Assembly: GCF_020102855.1 (NCBI RefSeq) | Contig: NZ_JADHZD010000003.1 | Location: 1 to 64,000 of the forward strand | Reading direction: 5' to 3' | DNA: 64,000 nucleotides | From: Nocardioides lacusdianchii | GTDB taxonomy: Bacteria; Actinomycetota; Actinomycetes; Propionibacteriales; Nocardioidaceae | In this document: positions 6,799 to 15,679 of the stretch, in pieces | Position numbering within the stretch: the stretch's first letter is position 1 | How the letters are laid out: every line of letters starts with the position of its first letter | Program-made: the position numbers and the translations under genes | Notes under the pieces: generated by a model | What the model was told of the DNA's origin: nothing | Database searches by the model: none | What the model saw: only the letters and a program-made list of their open reading frames with translations

Positions 6799-9533
6799 GG
6801 GTGCACCCTTGACGACTCGGGCCGGTGGGTGCGCGCCGCGAAGCGGTCGAGGGCGGCCGTCAGCATACCGAGGACCATGAGCATGACACCGATGTCGAAC
6901 AGCAGTGCCGAGCCGACACCGACCGCGTCCAGTCCGGGCAGCTTGAACGGCGCCAGCACAGCCTCGCCCTTGGCGCTCGCCAGCAGTCCGGTGCCGAGGG
7001 AGACCAAGATCCCACTCCCGACTAGCAGCTCAGGTCGCGACCACCTCGGTAGCCGTCCGTGTGCGATCTGGTGGGTCGCGGCCGCGACGCCTGCGACGAG
7101 GGCGGCGATGAATCCTCCGCCGGGGGCGTCGTGGCCGACGTAGAGCAGGTAGGCAGCCACCAGCGCCGCGCCCGGCACGACCAGCCGTGCGCTCACTTGG
7201 AGGAACACCGATGCGGCGGCGCTGAGATGGTCGGCGTCGGCGGGTGGCTCCGGGGTGTGATCATCTGCGGCGGTGGAGCCGAGCAGAGCGAGCAGCCCGA
7301 GCGCGACCGCGCCGAGAACGACTGCCTCGCCAAGGGTGTCCATCGCCCGGAAGTCCACCAGGATGGTGTTGACCACGTTGGTGCCTCCGGTCGCCGCCTC
7401 GGCGTTGTCGAGAAAGAACGACGAGGCGGTTGACGGACCTCGCCGCCCGGTCAGGGCGTACGTCGCCGATGCGGCGGCGAGCCCGCAGGCGAGCGCGAGC
7501 AGCACCGACCACGGCAGTCGCGGCCCGTCCCCGGTGGGCAATCGCGCCGGCAGCCGACGCAGCACCCAGACCACGACGACGGCGGTCAACACCTCGACCA
7601 GCACGAGGGTCAGCGCGACGTCCGGCGCGCCAGCGGTCACGAACAGGGCCGCCATCAGCAAGCCGACGAACCCGAGCGCAGCAACGGCCGCGAGGGTGTC
7701 ACGGGCGACCACTGCGGCCGCGACGCCGAGAGCGAACAAGCCGACCACCACCCAGTCACCCACCGTGTCGGCGGGTCGCACCGGCGGGAGGTTGCGCAGC
7801 GTCACGAATCCGACTGCCGCGAGAAAAACGACGCCACCAAGGGGCCGGACAAGGTGGCTCATCGTCCCGCCCGCGCGGTCCGGCTGCCCGACCCGGTATC
7901 CGAACGCAATCAGTCCGGCGTGGGCCCGGTCGAACGCTGCCCCGGCGTCGGGAACCACGACCCGGTCGAGCAGTCGGTCCACCTGGTGTCGACGCAGGAA
8001 GAGCATCAGCCCAGAGCTGAATGCGATGACGGACATGACGATCTCAGGACTGAGTCCGTGCCAGAACTGGAACGCCCCCAATGGCTCGCCAGGCACGACA
8101 TCGGCGCCGGCTCGTGCCACGAGCGGGTTCAACAAGTCGATGCCGGCGCCCAGGACCAACCCGGCCAACGCCGCGATCGCCGCTGGGGCCAGGAACGCCG
8201 GCGACGGCTCGTAGAGGCCGGGTTGGTGAGTGCTGCCGCCGAAAGCGCCGTAGACGATGCGCAGCCCGTAGGCCGTGGTCAGCGCCGATGCGGCGACTGC
8301 GATCGAGCCGGCGACCAGCCCCGCCGCTGGGGCGAAGTCGGCCTGGAAGATTCCTTGGAAGAGGTATTCCTTGCTCACGAAGCCGAGCATCGGCACGATG
8401 CCGGCCATCGAGAGTCCGGCCAGCGCTGTCATCGTCGCGGTCACCGGCATCACCCGCCACAGCCCGGACAGCTCCCGGATGTCGCGACTACCTGCCTCCT
8501 TGTCGATGATTCCGACGAGCATGAACAACGTCGCCTTGAACAGCGCGTGGGCGATGGTGTGGAGCATGGCGGCGGCAAGAGCGATCGGGGTGCCGACGCC
8601 GATGGCGGCAACCAGCAGCCCGAGCTGGCTGACGGTCGAGTGGGCGAGGATGGCCTTCAGATCGTGCTGGCGCAGGGCCATGAAGGCGCCCCACAACGCC
8701 GAGGTCAATCCGATCGAGACCAGGAGCGCCGACCATGCGGGCACGCCCGAGAAGATGGGCGAGACCAGCATCAGCAGGTACACACCGGCCTTGACCATCG
8801 TCGCCGCATGCAGGAAGGCGCTGACCGGGGTCATCGCCACCATCGCACCGGGTAGCCAGAAATGCAGCGGCACCTGGGCCGACTTGGTAAACGCGGCGAA
8901 CGCGATCAGGGCGCCGATCGGCAATGCCAGCGGTGACGCGAGGATCACCTCGCGGTCGGCCAGGATGTCGCTGATTGCCGTGCTCCCGGTGACCACGGTG
9001 AGGAGCACCACGGCTACCAGCAGGGCCAGACCGCCGGCTGCGGTGATCAGCAGAGCCCGCCGGGCCGGCCGGGTGGCCCGGCCCCCGGCCAGCCCGAGCA
9101 GCAGGAAGGAACAGTAGGTGGTGGCCTCCCAGAACACGAAGAGGAGCACAACATCGGCGGCAAGCACCAGCCCCAGCATGGCGGCCGCGAACAGCGTGAG
9201 CAGTCCGTAGATGGCCCCATGGGGATCGTGCGAGCTCAAGTAGCGAGGGCAGTAGGCCATGATCAAGGCGCCTACGCCGAGCACCATCAACGCGAACAGC
9301 GACGAGAGTCCGTTGAGCCGCAGGGCGAACGAGACCCCCAACGACGGCAACCAGTCCATGGAGGTCTCGACCGTGCCCCCGTCAAGGATCTGCGGCACGT
9401 GGAACGCGATCAGGATCGCGACCCCCGCGAAACCAGCGGCGAACACGTAGCCGAGCTCCCGGCCCAAGCCCAAGCGGGCAAGGAGCGGAGCCAGGACGGC
9501 CAAGACCGTCAAGGCGCTCAGGGCGAGCAGCAC
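6795..9533 (-). CDS. mrpA: Mrp antiporter fused subunit A/B
   Basis: 912 residues from GTG 9533, preceded by GGAGGAGG five bases upstream; the longer frame to 9620 is rejected for that reason. Residues 1 to about 500 are the NuoL-like part, with FWEATTYCSFLLLGL, KSAQVPLHFWLPGAM and SKEYLFQG. The middle carries the MrpA C-terminal helices (TAGAPDVALTLVLVEVLTAVVVVWVLRR, cited in pieces). The last about 140 residues are MrpB-like (GHDAPGGGFIAALVAG and AHGRLPRWSRPELLVGSG). The A/B fusion is common in actinobacteria. No separate mrpB is needed, so the operon is complete. Confidence 0.93.
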   Translation of the reverse strand: MLLALSALTVLAVLAPLLARLGLGRELGYVFAAGFAGVAILIAFHVPQILDGGTVETSMDWLPSLGVSFALRLNGLSSLFALMVLGVGALIMAYCPRYLSSHDPHGAIYGLLTLFAAAMLGLVLAADVVLLFVFWEATTYCSFLLLGLAGGRATRPARRALLITAAGGLALLVAVVLLTVVTGSTAISDILADREVILASPLALPIGALIAFAAFTKSAQVPLHFWLPGAMVAMTPVSAFLHAATMVKAGVYLLMLVSPIFSGVPAWSALLVSIGLTSALWGAFMALRQHDLKAILAHSTVSQLGLLVAAIGVGTPIALAAAMLHTIAHALFKATLFMLVGIIDKEAGSRDIRELSGLWRVMPVTATMTALAGLSMAGIVPMLGFVSKEYLFQGIFQADFAPAAGLVAGSIAVAASALTTAYGLRIVYGAFGGSTHQPGLYEPSPAFLAPAAIAALAGLVLGAGIDLLNPLVARAGADVVPGEPLGAFQFWHGLSPEIVMSVIAFSSGLMLFLRRHQVDRLLDRVVVPDAGAAFDRAHAGLIAFGYRVGQPDRAGGTMSHLVRPLGGVVFLAAVGFVTLRNLPPVRPADTVGDWVVVGLFALGVAAAVVARDTLAAVAALGFVGLLMAALFVTAGAPDVALTLVLVEVLTAVVVVWVLRRLPARLPTGDGPRLPWSVLLALACGLAAASATYALTGRRGPSTASSFFLDNAEAATGGTNVVNTILVDFRAMDTLGEAVVLGAVALGLLALLGSTAADDHTPEPPADADHLSAAASVFLQVSARLVVPGAALVAAYLLYVGHDAPGGGFIAALVAGVAAATHQIAHGRLPRWSRPELLVGSGILVSLGTGLLASAKGEAVLAPFKLPGLDAVGVGSALLFDIGVMLMVLGMLTAALDRFAARTHRPESSRVHP

Positions 9534-9576
9534 GTCGGCCTCCTCCGGTCGTGACGCTCGTCGGACATCCGGAGCC

Positions 9577-10665
9577 TCAGGACGGCGCCAGCGGCTCGCG
9601 AGCCGCGCGACGCCGACCAATCTCGTAGGCCCCGAGGACGACCAAGGTGATCGCGACCAACGGCAAGGTGAACCAGATCATCATGGCCGTGAAGCCCCCG
9701 AGCGCGTCGTGCTCGGTGGCTGCCAGCACCACGTAAGCGGTGAACGCGGCGTACAACCCGACGAACAGCGCGCCCTCCCAACGGGCGATGGCCATCCCGG
9801 TGAAAGCCACGGGCAGCAGCGCGACCGCTGCGGCGATCATGAGCGGGATGTCGAGGGCCACGGCCGCGTCTGCGACCGGTACCCCGTCATCGGCCACCAA
9901 GGCGGCGACGCCCAGCACAGCAGCGATGTTGAAGATGTTGCTGCCGACGATGTTGCCGACCGCCAGGTCGCGCTCACCGCGTCGAACAGCAATGAGGGAC
10001 GTCGCCAGCTCAGGGAGCGAGGTACCTACCGCAACCACCGTGAGCCCGACCACCAGGCCACTCACCCCAAACCCCTCAGCGATGCCGACCGCACCCTCGA
10101 CCAGCAGCTGCGCTCCGACGACCAACAGCGCCACCCCGCCGAGCACCGCCAGGAGGAGCAGCCACACCGGTCGTTCCTTCTCGCCCACTGTTGACTCGCG
10201 GACATACGGCGCACTGCGTCGCCCCACAACGACCGACACCGCGGTGTAGACGACTATCACCGTGACCAGAAAGAACCCGTCAGCAAGGCTCAGGCGGCCG
10301 TCCAGCGACAGCAGCAACAAGCACATTGACACCCCGACCATCACCGGCACGTCCAGACGAATCAACTGTGCGCGCACCGTCAACGGTAGGAGCAGCGCGG
10401 AGGCACCCAGGATCAGTAGGACGTTCACGATGTTGCTGCCCACAACGTTGCCGACCGCCAAGTCGGGTTGCCCTTCCAAGACCGCGCCGACAGTGACGGC
10501 CATCTCTGGCGACGACGTGGAGAAGGCCACCACCGTCAACCCGATGACCAGCGAGGAGAGGCCGACACGAGCCGCGAGATCCGATGCCCCCCTCACCAGA
10601 AGCTCACCGCCACCGACCAAGATGACCAGCCCGATCGCCACAAGAGCGACGTCGACTGCGCTCAC
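9577..10665 (-). CDS. CaxA-type calcium/sodium antiporter (YrbG-like)
   Basis: 362 residues from GTG 10665. It has the two inverted halves of the Ca2+/cation antiporter family, each with an alpha-repeat: GLTVVAFSTSSPEMAVT with LAVGNVVGSNIVNV in half 1, and GLTVVAVGTSLPELATSL with LAVGNIVGSNIFN in half 2. The two glutamates in SPE and LPE are the expected ion ligands; half 1 has S-T-S in place of the usual G-T-S. It extrudes Ca2+ in exchange for Na+ or H+ in relatives. It ends 43 bp before mrpA on the same strand, so the two may be co-transcribed; a link to Mrp-made Na+ gradients is inference. Confidence 0.88.
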   Translation of the reverse strand: MSAVDVALVAIGLVILVGGGELLVRGASDLAARVGLSSLVIGLTVVAFSTSSPEMAVTVGAVLEGQPDLAVGNVVGSNIVNVLLILGASALLLPLTVRAQLIRLDVPVMVGVSMCLLLLSLDGRLSLADGFFLVTVIVVYTAVSVVVGRRSAPYVRESTVGEKERPVWLLLLAVLGGVALLVVGAQLLVEGAVGIAEGFGVSGLVVGLTVVAVGTSLPELATSLIAVRRGERDLAVGNIVGSNIFNIAAVLGVAALVADDGVPVADAAVALDIPLMIAAAVALLPVAFTGMAIARWEGALFVGLYAAFTAYVVLAATEHDALGGFTAMMIWFTLPLVAITLVVLGAYEIGRRRAAREPLAPS

Positions 10666-11375
10666 AGGCTGAGAGCAAGACTCTGAGCGCGCCCGGCCGC
10701 TGATAGGCAATGGCGGTCCGCGATCAGCGGCGCGGCAAGCTCTGTCCGGGTGCCGATGAGTACTGCCATCCTCGCAGGCAACTGGCGCTGCCTGACTGGC
10801 CGGATCGAAAAGGACATCGACACTGCTCCTGACGGTCTCGGAAGGTCCTCCCGACGTCGATCGGTCGAGGCGGAACACTGGGGCGGAGATGCAGGCCGGA
10901 ATGATGATGGCCCAGCGTTGAACTCACTTCCAATGCGTAGCACATCACGCGAATCCTACCGCGCATGTCAAATGGACGTGAGCCAAGTTGCAATCCACGC
11001 CACCGCGTCGCCCGGGTCAATCGACCACTCGTAGCCCAGCCATCCTCGCCTCGAGGTACGTCGACCAACGCGGCGCTGCCGGCGTCGCATACCCACGCAT
11101 GGAATGACCGCAGCGGGAACCTCCCACGGGAACGACGCGGGCCAGGTGCCTGCGCTTCTGGGCCGGTGTCCGTTTGGCCCGTCCGGTGATGTGTTCCGGT
11201 GAAGAAGCCCTATTCGGTCGGGCCGCCGTGGAACCCGAGGCGAGGCCAACCGCCTACCTTCACGACGAGCCACTGATCGACCGATCTCGCCAAACTGTCC
11301 CGCGCGCGCGTCAGCAATCCTCCCTGCATCTCGACAACGGGCGGCGCCATGGCTGGTCCCGCGGCAACAGGTGCC
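10666..11375. other. Gene-poor stretch at the presumed left edge of the element
   Basis: I find no convincing gene in these 710 bases; the frames present have shadow-like composition. A 9-bp inverted repeat (10696-10704 and 10723-10731) sits in what would be the 5' leader of the antiporter gene and could be a regulatory hairpin. I looked for a tRNA gene, an integrase scar or a 3' piece of cpaF and saw none. The left junction of the element may lie here but is not defined. Confidence 0.5.
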
Positions 11376-12304
11376 TCAGAACAGTGCTATCTGCGCCTCG
11401 TCGACCGACGCCAGCGCGCGGGCAATCCGCTCGTCATCCCAGCCGTCCGCAACCGCGGCTCGCAGCGCGAGCGACCTGCGGTACATCGCCTCTCGGCCGA
11501 ACATCCGACTGCGGTAGCCGCGCGCACCGCCGCGGCCATGCTGCGCGATCCGGGAAAGGTTCGCTGCTTGAGTGGACCCTTCGAGGTGATCCAGCAGGGT
11601 GCCCTCGGCGCGTACGCAGATCGGGTTGTCACACACGACGTGCTCGACCACCGGGGAAAGGTCGATCGACACCCCCTCGGCCAGCGCCCAGGCAACTCGA
11701 TGAGGCCTAAGCACCCTGTGGCGACCTTCCCGCGATATCCAAAAGCGCCCGTACCCGTCATCACCGATCGCGGCTGTGCCGCCCCCGGCCCACAACCAAC
11801 AATCGGTCTCCCGAGGGCCCTCACGACGCGCGACCAGAACCTGTCGACCTCGTCCGCCGTGAGCTGCATGCGGCCAACGTAGACGCCAGGCAGGGTCAGG
11901 CCGCCGCGCCGGGCTGCCGTCATCGCCACGGCGCGGGCGTCGGTCACCGCGCGGTGGCGGTCGGCGCTGAGCACCGCGTCGCGAGTGGTGCCGAAGGACT
12001 GCGCGGCGGTGGCGATCGCGATCGCGCAGATGCCGTCGGGTCCGACGTCGGCCACCTCGCCAGTCGCGGTCTCGGCGGCGTTGACCTGAGTGGCCAGTGC
12101 GATCGCGAGCGACCGCAGCTGCTCGGCGTTCATCTGGTCGAGCGTCCGCTCGACGGCGGACTGATTCGCGTTGGCGACCAGGGCGGCGAATGCCGCCGCC
12201 TGCTTGGCGGTGAGCTCGCCATCTGGTGCAGCCGCCTTGGCGGGCTGATCCTGCTGGTCGTCGATGAGCCAGAGCCGCCGAGTGCTGTTGTCTGGAGTGG
12301 CCAT
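11376..12304 (-). pseudogene. HNH-like protein split by a frameshift
   Basis: The N-terminal part runs from ATG 12304 to about 11825 (AAAFAALVANANQSAVERTL near residue 35, LTADEVDRFWSRV near residue 157). The C-terminal part is in another frame down to 11376: REGPRETDCWLWAGGG, GYGRFWI, PHRVAWALAEG, VEHVVCDNPICV, HLEGSTQAANL. FWSRV...CWLW...HRVAW...DH/EHVC is the layout of a large family of phage and element HNH-type proteins; here the usual DH is EH. The break falls at about 11821-11830, where two extra bases lie between FWSRV and EGPR. It may be a mutation, a read error or programmed shifting. It is the last gene of the P1 operon. Confidence 0.6.
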
Positions 12305-12309
12305 CGCGG

Positions 12310-12999
12310 CTACCACCTCTCGTGAAGATCGTTGTGGGCGGGCTTGGTGTCGTCGGGTTGAGTGGCGGCCGCGGCCAGTTCACCGGCGCGGTCGACGTCG
12401 TCGCGGTAGCGCTGCCGGCGGCCGCGGCGCACCGTCGTCGAGGCGTGGGTCTCGTCGCGCTCGTTTCGGGGCCTCGGTTGGTGCTTGCCCGGCTGGCAGC
12501 CGTCGCCCAGCCGGTCACGCAACCTCTCCAGGAAGCCCGGCAGGCCGTATCGGTGCCAGTCCTCGAGCGCGGCCGGGGTGACGGCGAAGCTGGTGTAGTA
12601 GCGGCTGCACGCCAGCACCGCCAGGTCATGCACCAGGTGGGGGTGCGCGGGCCAGCACTCGGGGATGCCGGTGCGGGTCACGTTCCACAGGTGCTGCTCG
12701 TTGACCCACATCGCGACCATGTCCAGCCACGCCCACAGCTCGGTACGCATAGAACCGGTACACGCGGCCGGGTCCCAAGGCCGCGGCATCTGCGCGAGCT
12801 CGCGCAGCGCCTCCTCGTCGGCTGGCGGCTCGACGGTGGCCTGCTGCAGCTGTTCCATCGCGGTCCGGATCGTCGGCCCGGGCTCGGGGAACGGCCGCAC
12901 CATCAGCCCGACCAGAGGCATCATCGCGTTCCCGCCGGGGGCTACAGCAGTTCCGCCCGCTGCGCGAGAGGCGACCTGTGAGGGGCGCATCGTCGTCAT
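12310..12999 (-). CDS. Conserved conjugative-element protein, unknown
   Basis: 229 residues from ATG 12999, with a GGAGGGGGAG site just upstream. The conserved-looking core is tryptophan-rich: LWAWLDMVAMWVNEQHLW, then CWPAHPHLVHDLAVLA, then ALEDWHRYGLPGFLERL. The C-terminus is basic and polar. In related elements proteins of this kind follow the coupling-protein gene, as here (13 bp gap to it). A loose resemblance to DUF4913 (W...HPE...LW..WE) is noted but not claimed. No catalytic motif is seen. Confidence 0.6.
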   Translation of the reverse strand: MTTMRPSQVASRAAGGTAVAPGGNAMMPLVGLMVRPFPEPGPTIRTAMEQLQQATVEPPADEEALRELAQMPRPWDPAACTGSMRTELWAWLDMVAMWVNEQHLWNVTRTGIPECWPAHPHLVHDLAVLACSRYYTSFAVTPAALEDWHRYGLPGFLERLRDRLGDGCQPGKHQPRPRNERDETHASTTVRRGRRQRYRDDVDRAGELAAAATQPDDTKPAHNDLHERW

Positions 13000-13011
13000 C
13001 GCTCCCCCTCC

Positions 13012-14478
13012 CTACTTCGGCATCCCGAGGCGCTGTCGGGTCCGGGACACGGTCTCGGTCGGTGTGGGCTGGTCCGCTGCCGGGGCGGTGGGTTCCGCGA
13101 CTGGGCTGCGGGCCGCACTCCGGGCACGCTTCTGCGCAGCCAGCAGCTCCTTCCCGCGCTTGCCGTCGATGCAGCGGTGCAGGTTCGCGATGATCGGGTC
13201 GTACATCTCGGCCAGGACCAGGGCCTTGCGCTGCTCGATGCGGCGCAGTTCAGACGGCTCCAGGATCGGCACCCGACGCTGGTCAAAGGACCGGTCCATC
13301 ACGCCGAACAACTCGTGGCCGCGCGCCGAGTACCGGGTCTCGGTGTGGCTCGTGGATCCGATCAGGTCGGAGAGCTCCTGGTAGAAGCGGATGTCCTTGC
13401 CGCCACCGAAGACCACCAGGTTGTTCGACAACCCGTAGATGGTGCGTGCCTCGTCCTCGCCGTAGGAGACCACGAACTGCCGCCAGGTCTGGGCAGCGAG
13501 GATAAAGGACAGCCCCAGTGCGCGCTCGTTGGCCATCCGCGTCGACAGTGTGGGGATCGGCGCTGTTGAGGGCAGCTCGTCCAGGCAAGCCAGGAACGGG
13601 GGGCACAACCGTCCATGAGGGGAGGTCTCGCCCAGCCGCTTGGCCGTGTCCAGGATCTGCTCGGTGACAGCCGTCATCAGCGGTGACGCGCTTGCGTACG
13701 GGTCGTCGCGACCCAGCAGGTAGATCGTGCCGCCGGCCTTGATCAGTGCTTCCAGGTCGGTCGCGGGCCGCGTCGCGGAGGGGACGCAGCGTTCCCGGAT
13801 CGAGCGCTGGAAGAACAGCGCCATGGACTGTTGGACGGTGGTGATCGTGTTGCCGGCCGTCCGCTCGTCGCCGTACAGGGCGCCGCGCAGCAGGCCGTCC
13901 CATAGGGGCTCCGCCGCCGGGTGGGTGCGCAGGATCTCCTCTGCCTGGGGATGCTCACGCGGGCTGGAGACCCACATGAGCACCTCATCCAGACCGATGC
14001 CGGCGATCGCCGCGGCGTGGAAGAAGGCCTGCAGGACCTTCGCGCACTCACCGGCGTAGAACCGGGCCGCCTGATCCGAGGACTGGGAGGTGGCACCCTT
14101 GATGGTGCCGTCGGCGAACGCCTTCGCGCGCCGTTCGGCGTGCATCGCGTCCTCGCAGCCGGCGATCGGGTCCCACACCAACTCCGGGGTGCCGGGGGCG
14201 GCGTTGAACGGGTCCAGGACCACGACCGGGCGCCCGTCACGTTGCCGGGCTTCCAGCGTGAGGAACAGGTCCTCCGGCTTGGTCAGAGTCACCAGGGCGC
14301 CGCCGGGGGCATCCAGCAGGGCAGGCACCAGCAGGTCCAGGGTCTTGCCCGACCCCTGGGGGCCGATCACGCACGTGGTCCGGTCGAACGGCACCCACAG
14401 CTCGGGACCGTTGCGCCCGGCCCGGCCGAGCCGCCAGCCCACCTCGTGGGGGTTCACGTTCTTCAGGCCTGTGGCCAT
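13012..14478 (-). CDS. VirD4/TraG-type coupling ATPase
   Basis: 488 residues from ATG 14478. This is the type IV coupling protein, a hexameric ATPase that links the DNA-protein substrate to the secretion channel. Walker A is CVIGPQGSGKT near residue 40, Walker B is FLACLDELPS near 265, followed by RALGLSFILAAQTWRQ and GLSNNLVVFGGG, which are TraG/VirD4/TcpA signatures. It has no membrane helices of its own; the preceding gene (14478-15002) encodes two, so the usual N-terminal anchor seems to be supplied as a separate protein. The start codon shares one base with that gene's stop. Confidence 0.9.
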   Translation of the reverse strand: MATGLKNVNPHEVGWRLGRAGRNGPELWVPFDRTTCVIGPQGSGKTLDLLVPALLDAPGGALVTLTKPEDLFLTLEARQRDGRPVVVLDPFNAAPGTPELVWDPIAGCEDAMHAERRAKAFADGTIKGATSQSSDQAARFYAGECAKVLQAFFHAAAIAGIGLDEVLMWVSSPREHPQAEEILRTHPAAEPLWDGLLRGALYGDERTAGNTITTVQQSMALFFQRSIRERCVPSATRPATDLEALIKAGGTIYLLGRDDPYASASPLMTAVTEQILDTAKRLGETSPHGRLCPPFLACLDELPSTAPIPTLSTRMANERALGLSFILAAQTWRQFVVSYGEDEARTIYGLSNNLVVFGGGKDIRFYQELSDLIGSTSHTETRYSARGHELFGVMDRSFDQRRVPILEPSELRRIEQRKALVLAEMYDPIIANLHRCIDGKRGKELLAAQKRARSAARSPVAEPTAPAADQPTPTETVSRTRQRLGMPK

Positions 14479-15002
14479 CAGAGGGTCCTCTCTTCCGGCT
14501 GGTTGGCGGCCCGCCGCTTGCTGCGGACTGGCCCCCTGCGCTGGGAGCGGGCGTAGAGGTCGGGCCGGACGACGTCGGCGCTCTTGCGTAGCCGCGGCAC
14601 CCCGAGCGCCTCCGCGGCCTGCGCCGGCGTGGCCAGGCCGTGCAAGGACGTGGCACCGGTCAGGCCCCGCATCCACATGCCGACGACAACCGCAGCACCG
14701 AGCACCAGCACCTCGCCGACCGCTGTGAGCACCCACATCAGTGCATGCGGCGGCAGAGTCTCGGCAACGTCGGGGCGCAGACCCACACCGAATTGCCCGT
14801 GCAGCAGCCCGCCGTAGGCGTCCAAGAGGTGCGCATTCGGCAACGCGAAGTGCCCCGACGTCGCGAACCCGATGACGGCCTGGACGACCAGCGGCGTCAC
14901 CAGGAAGAAGAAGAGCGCGGCAACCATGCAGGCTGCCTTGAACTCGCCCGCCGACGGGGCGATGCTGGTGAACCGGTCGCGCCGTGCGCGCTCCATGCTC
15001 AT
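14478..15002 (-). CDS. Membrane partner of the coupling protein
   Basis: 174 residues from ATG 15002. Two strong membrane helices: CMVAALFFFLVTPLVVQAVI near residue 25-45 and LMWVLTAVGEVLVLGAAVVV near 90-110, separated by an exported loop. A basic cytoplasmic C-terminal domain (SLHGLATPAQAAEALGVPRL, then RPDLYARSQRRGPV) resembles the segment that precedes the NTPase domain in TraG-like proteins. Both its ends overlap neighbouring genes (ATGA upstream, shared base downstream). I infer that it docks the coupling ATPase to the membrane. Confidence 0.65.
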   Translation of the reverse strand: MSMERARRDRFTSIAPSAGEFKAACMVAALFFFLVTPLVVQAVIGFATSGHFALPNAHLLDAYGGLLHGQFGVGLRPDVAETLPPHALMWVLTAVGEVLVLGAAVVVGMWMRGLTGATSLHGLATPAQAAEALGVPRLRKSADVVRPDLYARSQRRGPVRSKRRAANQPEERTL

Positions 15003-15586
15003 AGCGCCGCCGCCATCGAGGCGCAGCCCGGGACCTGCCACCGGTGACACGGGAAGTCCACCGGCCCACGCTGGTCCGCGATGACTGCGACCGTGTCGAT
15101 CGGCCAGTCCAGGCGCCCCTGACCGTCGAGGACTGCGGCCTCGGATGCGTCGGAGTGGTTGGGTCGCACCAAGCCCACACAACTGAGATTGGCGCCGAGC
15201 AGCGTCTGGCCGGTGAGGTTGTTGCCGCCATGAGAGGTCAGGATCGTCGTGCCCGTTCCCAGCGGCAGCAGGGCGAGCTGCTCGTCGTCGATGAGGTCCA
15301 TGTCGTCGATCACCACCAGGCAGGTTCGGCGGCGGCAGGCGCGTCGGACTTGGCGATGTAACTGGTCGGGACGCTCGACGCTGCAGCGAAGATCGGCCCA
15401 CTCGCTGGGTGTCTGGGCATAGACGTGCGCGTGCCGCGCTGTGTTGGCCAGCCACCAGCGGGTGAGGTAGCGCGCGGTGGTGGTCTTGCCCCGCCCGACG
15501 TCGCCGACCAGCAGCAGCGTTCGCGGGGTGCTGATGTCGAACCTGGCGGCTTGGCCATCCAAGGTGGTGCCGATGCGTACGTCCAT
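14999..15586 (-). CDS. Small P-loop ATPase of the transfer operon
   Basis: 195 residues. Walker A is LLLVGDVGRGKTTTARYL near residue 25; Walker B is TCLVVIDDMDLIDDEQLALL near 90. A later TILTSHGGNNLTGQTLLGAN segment resembles the sensor region of FtsK/VirD4-type NTPases. ATG 15586 is favoured because the P1 motif places a transcription start at or next to it and there is no Shine-Dalgarno sequence. Its role is unknown; a minimal FtsK-like or coupling-accessory ATPase is plausible. First gene of the P1 operon that includes the coupling protein. Confidence 0.65.
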   Translation of the reverse strand: MDVRIGTTLDGQAARFDISTPRTLLLVGDVGRGKTTTARYLTRWWLANTARHAHVYAQTPSEWADLRCSVERPDQLHRQVRRACRRRTCLVVIDDMDLIDDEQLALLPLGTGTTILTSHGGNNLTGQTLLGANLSCVGLVRPNHSDASEAAVLDGQGRLDWPIDTVAVIADQRGPVDFPCHRWQVPGCASMAAAL

Positions 15587-15596
15587 GCCAGGAAAA

Positions 15597-15623
15597 GCAA
15601 CCCGCACTTGCGCAGATCGGACA
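15597..15623 (-). promoter_or_regulatory. P1: element promoter motif, leaderless
   Basis: On the minus strand: TGTCCGATC (15623-15615), 13 bases, GTTGC (15601-15597), then TTTTCC and four bases to ATG 15586. One of six copies of the same motif. Distance from GTTGC to ATG is 10 bases, so transcription starting just downstream of a -10-like GTTGC would give a leaderless mRNA for the small ATPase operon. Confidence 0.7.
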
Positions 15624-15679
15624 CATAGGCACCACCGATTCACCGACTGCTGTTGCACCCCGCTGATGACAGGCGTGGG

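Noticed and set aside
10666-10960. Riboswitch in the leader of the Cax antiporter
   Set aside because: Only a single 9-bp inverted repeat is visible. I could not recognise a conserved ykoY, M-box or other ion riboswitch core.
10666-11375. tRNA gene as the left attachment site of the element
   Set aside because: No cloverleaf-like arrangement or tRNA 3' end was seen. The serine recombinase and cpaF junction explain the right end without a tRNA.
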